Assembly: GCA_036362985.1 (NCBI GenBank)
Contig: JAYGXS010000009.1
Location: 25,254,632 to 25,318,631, forward strand
DNA length: 64,000 bases
Source: Ligula intestinalis
Lineage: Eukaryota > Platyhelminthes > Cestoda > Diphyllobothriidea > Diphyllobothriidae
Direction of reading: 5' to 3'
The notes under the pieces are model-generated. The model was not told the origin of the DNA. It saw only the letters and a list, made by a program, of their open reading frames with translations, and did not search any database. Below, one piece after another: positions 42,672 through 52,929 of this stretch. The position numbers and the translations under genes were made by a program. The first letter of the stretch is position 1, and every line of letters begins with the position of its first letter.

Positions 42672-43545
42672 TTAAAAAATATGAGTTACAAAACGCTCAG
42701 AAAAGTGAACATGAGGTCCATTCAGGGTGATCTCTACAGGGGGTTGAGAAGAGGACTGGGTGTGAGCAGTGGCCGAAGTGTTATAGTTTGAGCAGCAGCA
42801 GGTTGAAATTGCGGACAGGGAAGAAGTGGTAAAAGGTGCTGTGGTAGAAAAGTGGGTCGAGGAGGATGAGAAGGGGGGCAGGTGGCCAAAGGGCTCATCC
42901 GGCGAAGTGTCCGGGCAGCAGCTTTGAGCCAGCCAATGCTCACAACCTACTTTTGGATGCTGTAGGTGTTCAGCCCTCACGGGCCAAGACGGAAAGGTCC
43001 CGCGTAGGGTGATTCCAGGGACCGCCGATCTCGATCACACGTTGCCAAGTCTTCCTCGAGACAAGACTCGAAGACAGAGGACCTGGGCGGAACCGGAGAT
43101 ATTGTCCGAAAAAAATGCCAGATGCGATGCAGTAGGGGGGAGGCTGGATCCTTGACCGCATCTTTAGGGGATGGCGGATCATCTTACCAGGAATTCGTCC
43201 AATAGTGCCAAACATAAGTTCAGCAGTAGAGCAGTCTAGGGCCGACTTGAGGGAGGAGCGGATGTCCAAGAGGACCATGATGAGATAGTCCATCAATGTC
43301 TCCAGATAGGGTGAGGCGCGTATGAAGGCTCGCAGCTGGTGATGAAACCACTCGACCATACCGTTGGCAGCCGGAGGTTATGCTGTATGCGGAGGCGGTG
43401 GGTACAGTCTAGAAATGAGAGAAGAGACTGGAAAGGGTTAAACTCGAATTGAGCACCGCTGTCAGTCGCAATATTTGAGGGAGCGTCAAAGATGGCAACC
43501 CAACGACTGAGTAAGAACGACGGGACTTTGAGAGTGATTTACTCA
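42672..43545 (-). pseudogene. gypsy integrase core and pol C-terminus
   Basis: Frame near 43530-43400 reads SRWVAIFDAPSNIATDSGAQ, with the second catalytic Asp (T-D-x-G-x-Q-F-E). After a frameshift near 43365, frame 43359-42970 reads MVEWFHHQLRAFIRASPYLE (catalytic Glu in M-V-E-(W/R)-F-H) and LDCSTAELMFGTIGRIPGKM, as in gypsy integrases. Frame 42980-42672 is the Ser/Thr/Pro-rich pol tail ending VHFSERFVTHIF. The zinc-binding HHCC region is absent. Confidence 0.85.
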
Positions 43546-43568
43546 ATCGAGTTGTCAAAAATCCTAAG

Positions 43569-43853
43569 TTGCTATACAGCTACTTAACGAAAAGCACACC
43601 TAACAGGAACTTCATCCCTGTTATGAAAAATGATGACGGTCTCGAAATCTCCGACTGTAAAAACAAAGCAGAACATTTTGCTGAGTTCTTTCGGTCGGTT
43701 TTCACCATAGAGATCGTGGAAGCGCCAAATATTGCGGATGGCTTGTCTAGAGTGGAAACAATTTTCCAAGAACTGAACAGCTTGAAGGAATATAAATCTC
43801 CTGTTCCAAACGAGATTCTTGCAAAATTGCTAAAGGAACTTAGTTCAGTGTAG
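43569..43853 (+). pseudogene. LINE D RT N-terminal part
   Basis: Contains NRNFIPVMKNDDGLEISDCK, KAEHFAEFFRSVFT and LKEYKSPVPNEILAKLLKEL, the pre-RT segment of jockey-like LINEs (K-A-x-x-F-x-x-x-F-x-x-V-F, then K-S-P-x-P-(D/N)-x-I). The frame ends at the insertion boundary. Confidence 0.75.
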
Positions 43854-43856
43854 TTT

Positions 43857-44107
43857 AGTATATTTAGGGTAGTAGGCAACACTTTTTTAGACCCTATTGA
43901 AAACATAATGCATAAAATACCCGACACAAAATATGTTACTATAAAATAGTGAGTAGCATATAGGTATGTACAAATTTTAGCTGTAGGTATGACCAACGTT
44001 GTAGTGAGAGCATTCAATGCTTTCTTCTAGGCACAATGTATCCAACATAAAATATGTTACTATAATATAATGAGTAACATATACATATGTACAAATTTTA
44101 ACTATAG
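43857..44107. repeat. two-unit tandem repeat of about 121 bp
   Basis: AAAATATGTTACTATAA, then GAGTA(G/A)CATATA, ATGTACAAATTTTA occur twice, at 43928-43986 and 44049-44107. They lie within the insertion that splits LINE D, next to the 3' end of the minus-strand LINE fragment, so they may be its 3' terminal repeats. Confidence 0.8.
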
Positions 44108-44540
44108 ATTTAATCAATGCGTAGTTGACTACTGACAGTGCTGACTTGTGCATATGAACGGTATCTGTTAAGAATATATCCATCCAGTTTGCATTTGAAT
44201 GCAACTGTGACCTTCTCGGGCAGTCCGTTCCAAGCAGCGATGACTTGTTGTGAGAACGAATGTCTGCGGACATCCAGACGGGTTAAGGTTGCCCGGAGTT
44301 TGAGAGAATTCCTAGGGAGGTTAGTAGATGTGGCAAACGTGTAGAAGTCATCAAAATGAAGGGCACAGTCACGATTCCCCACGATCTTGTACGTGCATGT
44401 TAGATCACCGCGGATTTACCTGTACTCAAGAGGAAATTGGATAAGCGCTTTTAGTCTACATTCGAAAATGAGAGCTTTAGGCCCTTCACGATGTTTTGCC
44501 CTTTTTTGTACTTTTTCCAGTAGCTGGTAGTACTTTAGCA
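44108..44540 (-). pseudogene. LINE 3' end (RT C-terminal domain) inserted in LINE D
   Basis: Minus strand: NRDCALHFDDFYTFATSTNL, LRATLTRLDVRRHSFSQQVI and AAWNGLPEKV, the CR1-like RT C-terminus, followed by FKCKLDGYILNRY. Upstream bases continue the same reading with a stop near 44418. A different sequence from the LINE C C-terminus, so another family. Confidence 0.8.
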
Positions 44541-45065
44541 GCCATAGGTGCCAAGTCTGCTAAAGAGCTGGCTAAACCGCGTTCTTGGATGTGCCAGAAA
44601 TAGTTTGATACTGGGATCCTTCCTCCGGACTGGGAAACAGTGCATATTACACCACTTTACAAAAGCGATAGTCATGCAGTTGCGAATAGCTAGAGATCCG
44701 TGATTTTGACCTCCATATGCTGCAGAGTAGTGGAGAAGATCATCAAGAAGCATTTGATCATATATTGTGAAGCTCCTAATATTTTGTCGAATGCACAATC
44801 TGGCTTTCGTAGTGGTGAGTCATGCGTTACAAACTTGCTTTACTTGATGCAAAGCTGGACAAGGGCAAATGATGCAAAAGAAACCATAGATACGGCCTAC
44901 AGTGATTTCCGGGAGGCCCTCGACAGTGTTCCGCATCAACGTCGCCTGCACAAGTTGAGACCGATGGGTATCGGAGGCAGACTTCTTGCGTGGATTGAGA
45001 ATTTCCTCGTTGGTCGTTCCTATGCTTACTAGAAACTGCCACTTTCTACGGGCAGGATTCACCAC
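44541..45065 (+). pseudogene. LINE D RT fingers/palm fragment
   Basis: Reads SAKELAKPRSWM, GILPPDWETVHITPLYK, VILTSICCRVVEKIIKKHLI, NAQSGFRSGESCVTNLLYL and DFREALDSVPHQRRLHKL. These match RT motifs 0-A (A-x-I-x-P-x-x-K, R-x-I-(S/L)-L, Q-x-G-F-R-x-x-x-S, D-(F)-x-x-A-(F/L)-D-x-V). The catalytic Asp of motif A is changed in this copy (D-F-R-E-A-L-D keeps both, but the flanks are altered). One stop near 44692. Confidence 0.8.
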
Positions 45066-45252
45066 TGTGACAGTTTTCTCATTTAGGAATTATCTGGAGT
45101 ACTCTTACTTTGAACAGTGACCCTGCGTTGGAAAGAATCAATGAGAGCATTTCGCTTGTTTGCCCTCTAAAGCTGTCATACATGGTGTGCCGGTTGACGT
45201 GCCTCAGTAATTGGTCTACGTGCCGTGACCGACACCAGGTCCAACCTCATAA
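45033..45252 (+). repeat. repeat R1, partial copy
   Basis: Inverted match to 41830-42075, starting AACTGCCA and including AGGATTCACCACTGTGACAG. It directly follows the LINE D RT fragment. Confidence 0.75.
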
Positions 45253-46940
45253 CACGCTAGCTGCCATTATAAGGATGGTAAGGCTTAGAGGGTTAACCCT
45301 AACAGCTAAAATCTTCGAGGCCTTGGTTTCTTTGGAGATAGGAGAAGTCTTTGGAAGGCCAGAGTAGAAGAGTTTATTGTGTACACAATGAAACGGAGCA
45401 TAGATGGAGAGAATGTTGACTCGCGGAGTAGTGCGTCCGTTTCCTATTCGGGTCGGCTCCAGAGAATCTGGAACCGCCGGCGAATGCTTTGTCCCGGGGC
45501 CAATGGGGCTGCTGATGTCTAGACCAGCGTGGGCGGACGACCTTGAGGTTGGCTAACGCTGGCTAGCCTGAGCGAGCGGTGCGCTGAGGAGTATTTGCGC
45601 GTCGGTCAAGGACAGTTAGCGCCTAGCCCCAGGAGGCAGTGGGCGCACAAGCAGGCTAGATGAATCATGCGCCAGCGGCTGGTCTTGGGTTCCAAGTGGC
45701 TGCAAAAGGGCCACTACACCATGTTTGGACAGCCGACTGGTGCATGCATGAGGGATGATTGGGGCCAAAACTGTGGCAACAATCCCCACGGCAAATCAGT
45801 ATATCCCTTTTTACAAATCTGGTGCGTTTTAATTCACCACAACCCACTGACAGTAGTAACTTTGAAGGCTGCCAACTGATTATACACGTCAATCAGACTG
45901 TTATAAAGCAGTACTGGGTCCACTATGACATTATTACACAGACCTCAGTATCTCTTACTGTAGTTTTGCACAGGGATTGAGTAAGAGGTCGGTGTGGTTG
46001 TTTAGATTTGTCGGCCCACAGTAGTATAACAATGCGGGTGAGAAAATAAGTGGACATGAGTAGATGCTATGCAAGTTTGCCTTGATATAAAATGATTCAT
46101 GCTTAAATCCTTGGTGCAAAATTCTCTTAGTGGAGCATAAAGCGGATATTGCCACAGCAAAGGTTGAAATATCGTCCCTTTGAAATCATAGCGCCCTATC
46201 GGTTGCCTGATAATTCGGAACATGCCTATGAACACTTACTTGCTCCTCACCTTATGTCCCATAAACAGAAGTGCGGTAAGTTTTTGTTTTAATACTCCCT
46301 AATGGACGCGCTCGTACGCCAAATTAGAGGCCCGTCCACGCGAAATACACATGATGAGGCGCAGGCTGCCTCCAGGATTAGGACTATGCCTCGCCGGTCG
46401 GATGAGTCAGAAAGTCAGTCTAGCTGGTACCCACTATCTCAATGCATTTCAACCTTGCCCATACCTTACTTGTCTCTACACAGTACACTGTTATCATACG
46501 GCAACAAACGCTTAATTTTGGCCCAGCAGTTGAATTCCCCTTTTGGGATTCGGTCGAGCCGTTGTCGGACTGGCGATACTCGAGATTTTTAATAATTTTA
46601 TAGCAATTTTGACTGATTAAAATGCCGTATATATAGCAGTTGGACCGTAATTACCGACTATGTGCTTCACAGCTGCGCGAAATTAGTGGCGTAGTTTAGA
46701 ATGCTAGCAGACTGGCGCTGCATCTATGAAACTGTCTCCTTTAACACCCACTTGTTTCTGATGTCCAGATAGAGACAAAATACAGAAGGTGGGATCAGAC
46801 GCAGCGGTAAAGAAGGCTAAACTGTTCGTCTACATGTGTCAGGCGCGCCTGCTTCTTAACAAACTGATGGCATACTTAAGACATCGCAGCCGGTCCTGTC
46901 CGTTTGCGTGTGTAGCGGCCGTTTGACAGACTGAAATGCA
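45253..46940. other. no supported gene or element
   Basis: Mixed composition. A frame at 46302-46592 starts with ATG and shares a GPSTR-x-THD peptide with 41366-41400, but I rejected it as an exon. Nothing else is recognised. Confidence 0.35.
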
Positions 46941-46954
46941 GGCTCCCTACCGTG

Positions 46955-47200
46955 GAAATTTCACGCACATGAGAACCGAAACGCCCACCCAATTCCAAAA
47001 AAACTTGTGCGTGTGTGGGAGTCTGTCGCCCAGCGCAACTGCGCGTGACTCCTCCTGCCTTCGCTCTGTCAGGCCCTTCTCCCATGCGTAATTATCCACT
47101 CTGCACACACTATCCGTCCTTCTCACGCTGTCGATCAACTCGCTGTTTGACACGTCTATAAGCTCCAAATCTATCGAGACGAGGTCGACGGTGCAGCGTT
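46955..47200 (+). repeat. repeat R1, partial copy
   Basis: Inverted match to 41590-41850, with GTCAGGCCCTTCTCC, CCACTCTGCACACACTATC and a CTTCTCACGCTGT-type end. Confidence 0.75.
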
Positions 47201-47398
47201 TTTGCCTCACTGTAAACAGTCTGACGCGTTTGAAGCTATAACGGTGCGCCAAAAGCCGCAGCATGGAGCGTTGTCAATTGATGTGATTACTAGGACCGCA
47301 CGGTCAGTCTAGAGTCATGCAAAGTGACTGACTGGCCGACTGTGAGTCAGGTCGCAATGCCCAGCGTGCTTTTGTAGAAGTCTGAGCCATGGGTGTGT

Positions 47399-48024
47399 TC
47401 AGAGCACCACAACTATCTCGCCCAGCTCCGTAGAGGAAGAGAAAGCAAAGGACCAGTAGGCTTTGTCGATTGTATGCCGACACTCAGTGGTGGTCTGAAG
47501 CCGTGACGCGCGACAGGCCCAGGCCTTGTGCGCACGCGTCCGTCTGCTAGCGTGGTGTGGGCGGTAATGTCTAAACGTCATACCAGAGTGAGTCATGGGC
47601 CGCTTGATCGAAGATTTGGCTAATAGCAGCATATAGCTGCTGTGATTGCGACTATCGAAATATTGGTACGGGTGATGAAGCCACGATTTTCTGAGGTTGG
47701 ATAAGGAACGACATAGGAGATACTCGGCAAAGGTATTTTCATACTCTGGCTTTTTGAAATCCCACCACGCACATGGATCCAGGCTTGTAAACTGTTTTAT
47801 GCTGTGGTATGTGAACGAAGCGCTGACATTTGGTGGGGTCATCAGCTTTGAGAGCGGTTGCTGATGCGTTTTAAAAAGTGATTTTCAGAACGCATAAATT
47901 TAAATGTCTGAAATTTAAGGTCTTTGAAAACTTCCTTATCACGAAGTGATAGGGATGACGGACCAGTTGTCGTAAACTGCAGCCAAAATATGCGGTCAAA
48001 AGCTCCTTTTTTCGTATTTTTCAA
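47399..48024 (-). pseudogene. two adjoining minus-strand frames of unknown nature
   Basis: Frame 48024-47842 (60 codons) is followed at once by frame 47842-47399 (147 codons) one frame over, TGATG overlapping. The first reads FTTTGPSSLSLRDKEVFKDL, the second MTPPNVSASFTYHSIKQFTS, DPCAWWDFKKPEYENTF and a basic, His-rich C-terminus. I recognise no family. The adjoining frames suggest either a frameshifted gene remnant or an unknown element. Confidence 0.3.
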
Positions 48025-48479
48025 TGTTTACTCTTCTGACGGATTTGTTTTTAATCATGCGCCAAACTGATGCACAAACGGTAATAAAATTATTTTTTTC
48101 CCTTTGATGTCAAACCATTTTGGGAAGAAATTCTGTGTGAGTAAATTATAGACCATTTTCGATCCACCTCCTTCTAACGCGGCACAAAAGCAAGACGCTA
48201 AACTAACTTGCTATCAAAATGTCCCCTTTTTATTAACTGAGTCGCGTTACTCTTTGTGTCTTGCGGTACTGCCTCTACCAGTGCAGTCTGTCGTCACAAC
48301 CTGTAGAATTTAAGATAATAAAAACGAGAAATGAAGATTTAAATAGCGGCTGCTTGGTAACAATTTACTGCATGCTCAGACAGTCCTTGGCCAATGCGTA
48401 GTCGAGTCGCCTACAGATAAGTTATTTGCTGCATTCTGCTTTTTCAATCTCAACATTTGTCGGTTAACACCACCGTGCT

Positions 48480-49450
48480 TATTACGTCTTAATTTCCCGG
48501 TGTTTGATGCAAAGGTGAGGAGGATTTGCTCGACTGATAGCATTGAATAGGAGCGTAAGATTGTTGAAGAAGTTTTTAACAAAATGGGTGTCCTAGTCTA
48601 TTTATCGCTGAAACATGACTGAAAGGCCGCCAGTAGAAAAGAAACGAATATTCATCAGGGTCCCATTTCAAGGGGATGGACCAAGCAAACTTCTAAGGAG
48701 GTGCCTGAGTAAAGCCGTAGCAACTACCTTCCCAGCAGCCAATGCCCATATATTGTTCTCAACTACTCTCATCCTATACGGAGATCAAGGATAAACTGCC
48801 AACCCAGACCACCTCAATGTGCATATATTTATTTACCTGTTCCTATGAGGTAGGAAATATTGGTCTCACGAGCCAGCGCTTGTCCAAAATAGTAAGGGAA
48901 CACATACCAACATGGTAAGGGAAGGCCAAACTTAAAGGTGTAAACAGTTCCATTCTAACGCACCTGGTAGACTCAGCCCACCGCATGGATGCCAAAGAGG
49001 CCTTCCGAGTGATTTACAAGGTGCCTTCAAGCTACTCGAAATTCCTCGGACAGCGTCTGTTGGCGACGGCAGAGGCGGCCGCCATCAACTTACGCAGACC
49101 GGTGCTATGCGCCCAAAAGAATTTCGTCGCGGCGCCGCAGTTTCCATGGGCGAAACTAGGTAACACGAGCGGCCACGGCGGACCACAGGCCTCGGAAACG
49201 GGCCCCCGCAGAGACAACCAAGTCCAACTCCAACCACGTACACCTTATCAGCGGTCTTTGACGCCGGACCGTCTAGAGATTGACATTCTGAGCTCAACTC
49301 CCCCCCAATCCCTTTCTCCCCCCTCCTCTCCACCGTGAAAACAAGAACACTTCATCTGTCCACCAACCACCATAGTTTATTCATGCCATATAAATGTAAA
49401 GGCCTGACGAGAATTTATCGAGAACAAACGTACGTTCGCCAAGTTATATC
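48480..49450 (+). mobile_element. Penelope-like element family A, copy 3 (5'-truncated)
   Basis: Starts in the RT thumb (GTGAGGAGGATTTGCTC matches copy 2) and runs through the endonuclease to the 3' hammerhead. The endonuclease is broken by several frameshifts (48781 lost bases, stop near 48920), but 48985-49338 is open with EAFRVIYKVPSSYSKFLGQR and LLATAEAAAINLRRPVLCAQ, as in copy 2. Same orientation as the other two PLE-A copies. Confidence 0.87.
49401..49440 (+). ncRNA. hammerhead ribozyme motif in PLE-A copy 3
   Basis: GGC / GCC stem I, CTGACGA (canonical), a short stem II closed by GA / TC, GAGA (GAAA with one change), AAC / GTT stem III, C at the cleavage site. Comparison of the three copies gives a canonical consensus, each copy with its own single change. 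Confidence 0.6.
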
Positions 49451-49459
49451 CTGACATTT

Positions 49460-51950
49460 TCAATGGGAATTTTCTAAAAGTCGTAACTTTTGACAAAAGT
49501 GATGTTTAAGGTTTGCCCAGTGGTTTACTTAGGGATATGGTCTGAAGCCAAGAACCAACATTTGAGAGTGCAGCCCTCCAGATGCCTTTGTTATGGAGTC
49601 TTCGTTCCTATGTCAGGGATCAAAAGATACTTGCTCTACCCGTATCAGCCCGAAAGGTCCTAGAGTTAGTCATCTATTGTCTGCTGCAGCAAGCCACATA
49701 CAAAATACTCACGACACCCACCCCTTTTTTCTGATGCTCTGGTAAATTGTGTAGGTGTGGGTGGATCAGGTCTTGGGTGTGGCACGCGCAAACGAACTCT
49801 CCAGTTCGGTCAGACAAAAAGATTTGTAATCGCAGCAGATAACTGACCGGCTGAGACACTGGACTGATACCTGAGAGTGGAAAGAGAGAGAGGGAGAGTT
49901 AGACCGACGGTCTCTGGGCATTTTCCTCACTTTAACTGATCTGACGAACTTTAATCTGTCATTATGCGCCGCAAACCAATAAAGGCAGCCCAGTGTGTCT
50001 TGGTGTATAGTGGCCAAATGGTGGACTGAGGGTCAGGCTGCAATACCTCCTTCTTAATGTGGTCTTTATGGCACGCCAAATCATTTGGGGTATTAACTGC
50101 CCCACCCCTCTTTATATTGTTGCGTGAAATCATGGTTGTTTGTTCGCGCATCAGAAGTGACCTGTCTAGGTGTAGGTTCCCACGCCACTAAGGTTCGATC
50201 CCACAGTCGGTCCTCTAAACTCTTTCTCGACGCCCGATCCAACTGGAAGAGGAGGAGAGCATGTGGAAGATGCTGGGCAATTGAAGTATAACTATATTTT
50301 AAATCAACCACAAGCCACTGACTCTGCGCCCACCTTGTTGTGTGGCACACGGCGGTGTAACTGTCGCACAAACAAGCACTCATTTGCTCGATTATTGGTT
50401 GACCCAAAGTCGGTTACTAGCGGGCCTAGGCAACACGTTTGGCTCTGAACGGTCCCTCGATCTTTTTCGTCCATATAAAGCTTTGTCTCTCGTTGGTGAA
50501 CGTTGACCGATCGCTAACGCAATTCGCTCGTCCTGATTGGCTGCGGGTCTTATTTCTCGGGCCCTGACAGCAGCCGTAGCGGCTAGTAGTCTTTGATGCC
50601 GGCAAAGACAAGGTAGACTGAGTTAGCCGCTTCTAGCCAGCATCAGCAAGTCATCCACAGCCCTAAGTGGTGCACCACGCCAGGCTCGATGAGTGGGTTC
50701 AATAAGCGATCGTTGAACGTTTCTCAAGAAGTGCCAGTGTCTCTCGTTCTAAAACGGCAGGACAACGAGTTCTGGGCTCAATGGTTAGACTTCTGTTCGA
50801 AAGGTCGCGAGTTCGAGCTTCCAGTGGTGTACAACCTGCCATCGGGTTTGACTCACTAATGACCCAGACATGGCCATAGCAGTCTCTTTTGACATTTTCG
50901 GTAATACTATCTGCCTAGACTACTAGACGTTAAGGCCATTGCAGATTAACGCAGCTCTGGAAAATCTCCGACTTAGACGTGATGTGGTGTTACAGAGAAT
51001 GTCACGTGAACCACTTTTATTAATTTGGACGGTTCTTGCGAGGACGGTGAAAAAGCCATGGGTTTCAACAATGAGGTCCGGTTTCACGCGGTTTCAGTCT
51101 TAACTTTTGTTTCGAGTTGGAATCTCGTGATTTAAAGCAGCATAACTGACCAATTTTGGTCCGGATTTCATCTACAGGACGGGAGATTTCGCCAGAGAAG
51201 TATTCATGAAGTAAAAGATGGAGGTAGTGCAAGGGGGTAATTTTTTGCGCATCAAATGCGGACAGCTGGCTTATCGACTATACTTCTGTTGACCCGACAA
51301 TCTCCGGACACATAAAGGTGAAGAAATAACCTAACCTTAATCGAATCGTAAACGATACCTTACTGATTCAAAACCGTTTCCGTTGTAAGCCGTGCATTCA
51401 AAGATTAAGCACGTTTGCACTGAAACATATTGTAAGCTGAGTTTAATACCCGACCAAAGGCGAAAACTGTGGTCCATACGCTTGAGCCCTTTCAGAAATG
51501 CTTTCAGTCATGCCAGAACGGAAAACACTCGAGAAACAAATTTTGGATTTCGCCGCTCATGTCATCAAATATAAACCAAATAAATGAAGTAAATCAGTTT
51601 AAGGGTTTAGTATGGTAGCTAGCCAAGAAATATCATTACTGCATTGAACTTCTACTGAGTGGCACGTCAAATCTCTTCACTAAGTCAATCACGACAGAAA
51701 GAAGCGTGAACGTCCCAATCCCTAGATTCCTCATGTTATCGTGAAAGCATCTCGCGTTCGTTTAGTGCATCCTCACTTAATAGCCGGAGAGAAACCTGTA
51801 AATTTTGAGCGAAACATTTGCACTATGTGCTCCAATATGCTGTCAATGTAGCCAAGGTAGATCGAAAAAAGGAGCTCTTTACTGTCAGGAATGCAAACGT
51901 TTAAATACTCTCGTTTATTTTGTCACAAGTGAGTGTAGAGGCTATATCAC
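49460..51950. other. no supported gene or element
   Basis: Only short overlapping frames. One tRNA-like segment near 50770-50835. A GGTTCGATCCC box at 50193 lacks the rest of a tRNA. Confidence 0.35.
50768..50835 (+). other. tRNA-like (SINE or tRNA-pseudogene) segment
   Basis: TGGGCTCAATGGTTAGAC resembles an A box and, 30 bases on, CGCGAGTTCGAGCTTCC a B box, at tRNA-like spacing. The T arm and acceptor stem do not pair properly, so this is a tRNA-derived repeat or dead tRNA, not a working gene. Confidence 0.3.
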
Positions 51951-52107
51951 TACAAATATACAAAACGTCTTGGCAAACACACAATGGAAAACTTTCTGAG
52001 GTATTCTAACTGCTAGTAAGTGATTTACAAAACTATTCTCATGAAAAAATTGTCAAAACTGGTGTAGGAAGATGACGATGAAGATTAGAAATGATACAAC
52101 TCACTTA
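51951..52107 (-). repeat. 3' LTR, end portion
   Basis: Matches the U5-side 156 bases of the 5' LTR with a few substitutions (for example AAACTGGTG against AAACCGGTG). Cut by the N gap at 52108. Confidence 0.88.
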
Positions 52108-52117
52108 NNNNNNNNNN
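52108..52117. other. assembly gap (10 N)
   Basis: Ten Ns exactly between the RT of the gypsy element and its 3' LTR. A gap placeholder, not measured length. Confidence 0.98.
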
Positions 52118-52540
52118 CGACCGGTATTTGGTGATATGCTCGCACGAGGTCAATCTTGGAAAAAATCGTCTTTCCAGCCAACATGTGGGAAAAGTCATGA
52201 GTATGGGGAATCGGGTACCGGTCCGGGACTGTAGCTCAATTGAGAGCGCGATAATCACCGCATGGCCGCCAATCATCGGATTACTTTTTGGGAACCATGT
52301 GCAGTGGTGAAGCCCATGGACTGGACGAAGGACGGCTAAAATTCATTCTTCGCGATTTGCAGCTTCTCAGGATGAAGCCTAAGCGGATGAGCATGGACCG
52401 GTCTGCTGGTGGTAGTGATATGGTGGCGAACGGCGTGTTGAACCTGCTCCGTAAACTGACAGGGCTTCGAAAGGGAAGGATAATCCCTCAAGATGTCAGA
52501 AAATGGCGGGCTTGGTACGGCCAAGTGGATGCCAGCGGAA
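52118..52540 (-). pseudogene. reverse transcriptase N-terminal part of CsRn1-like element
   Basis: Frame 52524-52336 is the connector (SDILRDYPSL, VRHHITTTSRPVHAHPLRL, EKLQIAKNEF). In the next part, read across frames near 52290-52120, there are WRPCGDYRALN, a stop, [31 protein letters not shown] and HQIPV, the first RT motifs up to the catalytic Asp in S-K-I-D. Cut by the gap directly after. Confidence 0.85.
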
Positions 52541-52572
52541 GGCTCACGTGAGATTACCCCAACAGTAAACAG

Positions 52573-52923
52573 CTAAGTAGTAGGATCTAGAAACTTCTGA
52601 TATTTAAGGTCAACTGTGAGGCCGAAGTGTGACAGGAAATCTGCTCCAATGATAGGCGACTGGACGTCGGCCTGGATGAAGACCCATTGGAAGCGGCAAC
52701 AAAGCCCGAGGTCTAAAATCAGGGACCGTTGACCGAACGTGGCGATAGAAGTGTTGTTCGCGGTCTGCAGTGTAAACTGCGATGGCTGGAGATGATGACG
52801 ACGAGGGGTCGATAAAACGCTAACCTCTGCGCCTGTATCGATCAAGAAATAGAACCCTGTCGACTTGTCGGTCACGTAAAACAGGCGACTGTGTCGCAAA
52901 TGGCCAGCACCAGTCATCGCCAT
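52573..52923 (-). pseudogene. retropepsin-like protease of CsRn1-like element
   Basis: Reads GAGHLRHSRLFYVTDKSTGF, FLIDTGAEVSVLST (catalytic D-T-G-A) and IIGADFLSHFGLTVDLK (the (I/L)-(I/L)-G-x-D-F-L motif near the C-terminus). A complete retropepsin core. The start ATG at 52923 overlaps the gag stop in the -1 frame. Confidence 0.88.
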
Positions 52924-52929
52924 TACTGG

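Larger units (their letters stand above)
42350..43545 (-). mobile_element. Ty3/gypsy LTR element fragment: integrase, pol end, PPT and 3' LTR start
   Basis: On the minus strand: integrase core, a long C-terminal tail of pol, a polypurine tract at 42629-42611 and then TGTGGGAACC at 42610, a typical LTR start (TG). The rest of the LTR runs toward about 42350, end not resolved. The upstream pol domains are missing. The LTR start differs from that of the element at 52-54 kb, so this is another family. Confidence 0.8.
43569..45065 (+). mobile_element. LINE family D (jockey-like), RT split by an insertion
   Basis: The linker/RT N-terminus at 43569-43853 continues, after an insertion at about 43857-44540, as the RT fingers and palm at 44541-45065. 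Endonuclease and the YADD region are missing. Beyond 45033 the sequence is repeat R1. Confidence 0.75.

Noticed and set aside
46302..46592. ATG-started frame of 96 codons sharing a peptide with 41366-41400
   Set aside because: Same repeat argument; no splice sites that join it to anything and no domain.
50150..50215. tRNA gene suggested by GGTTCGATCCC
   Set aside because: The T stem does not pair and no A box, D arm or anticodon arm can be drawn upstream.
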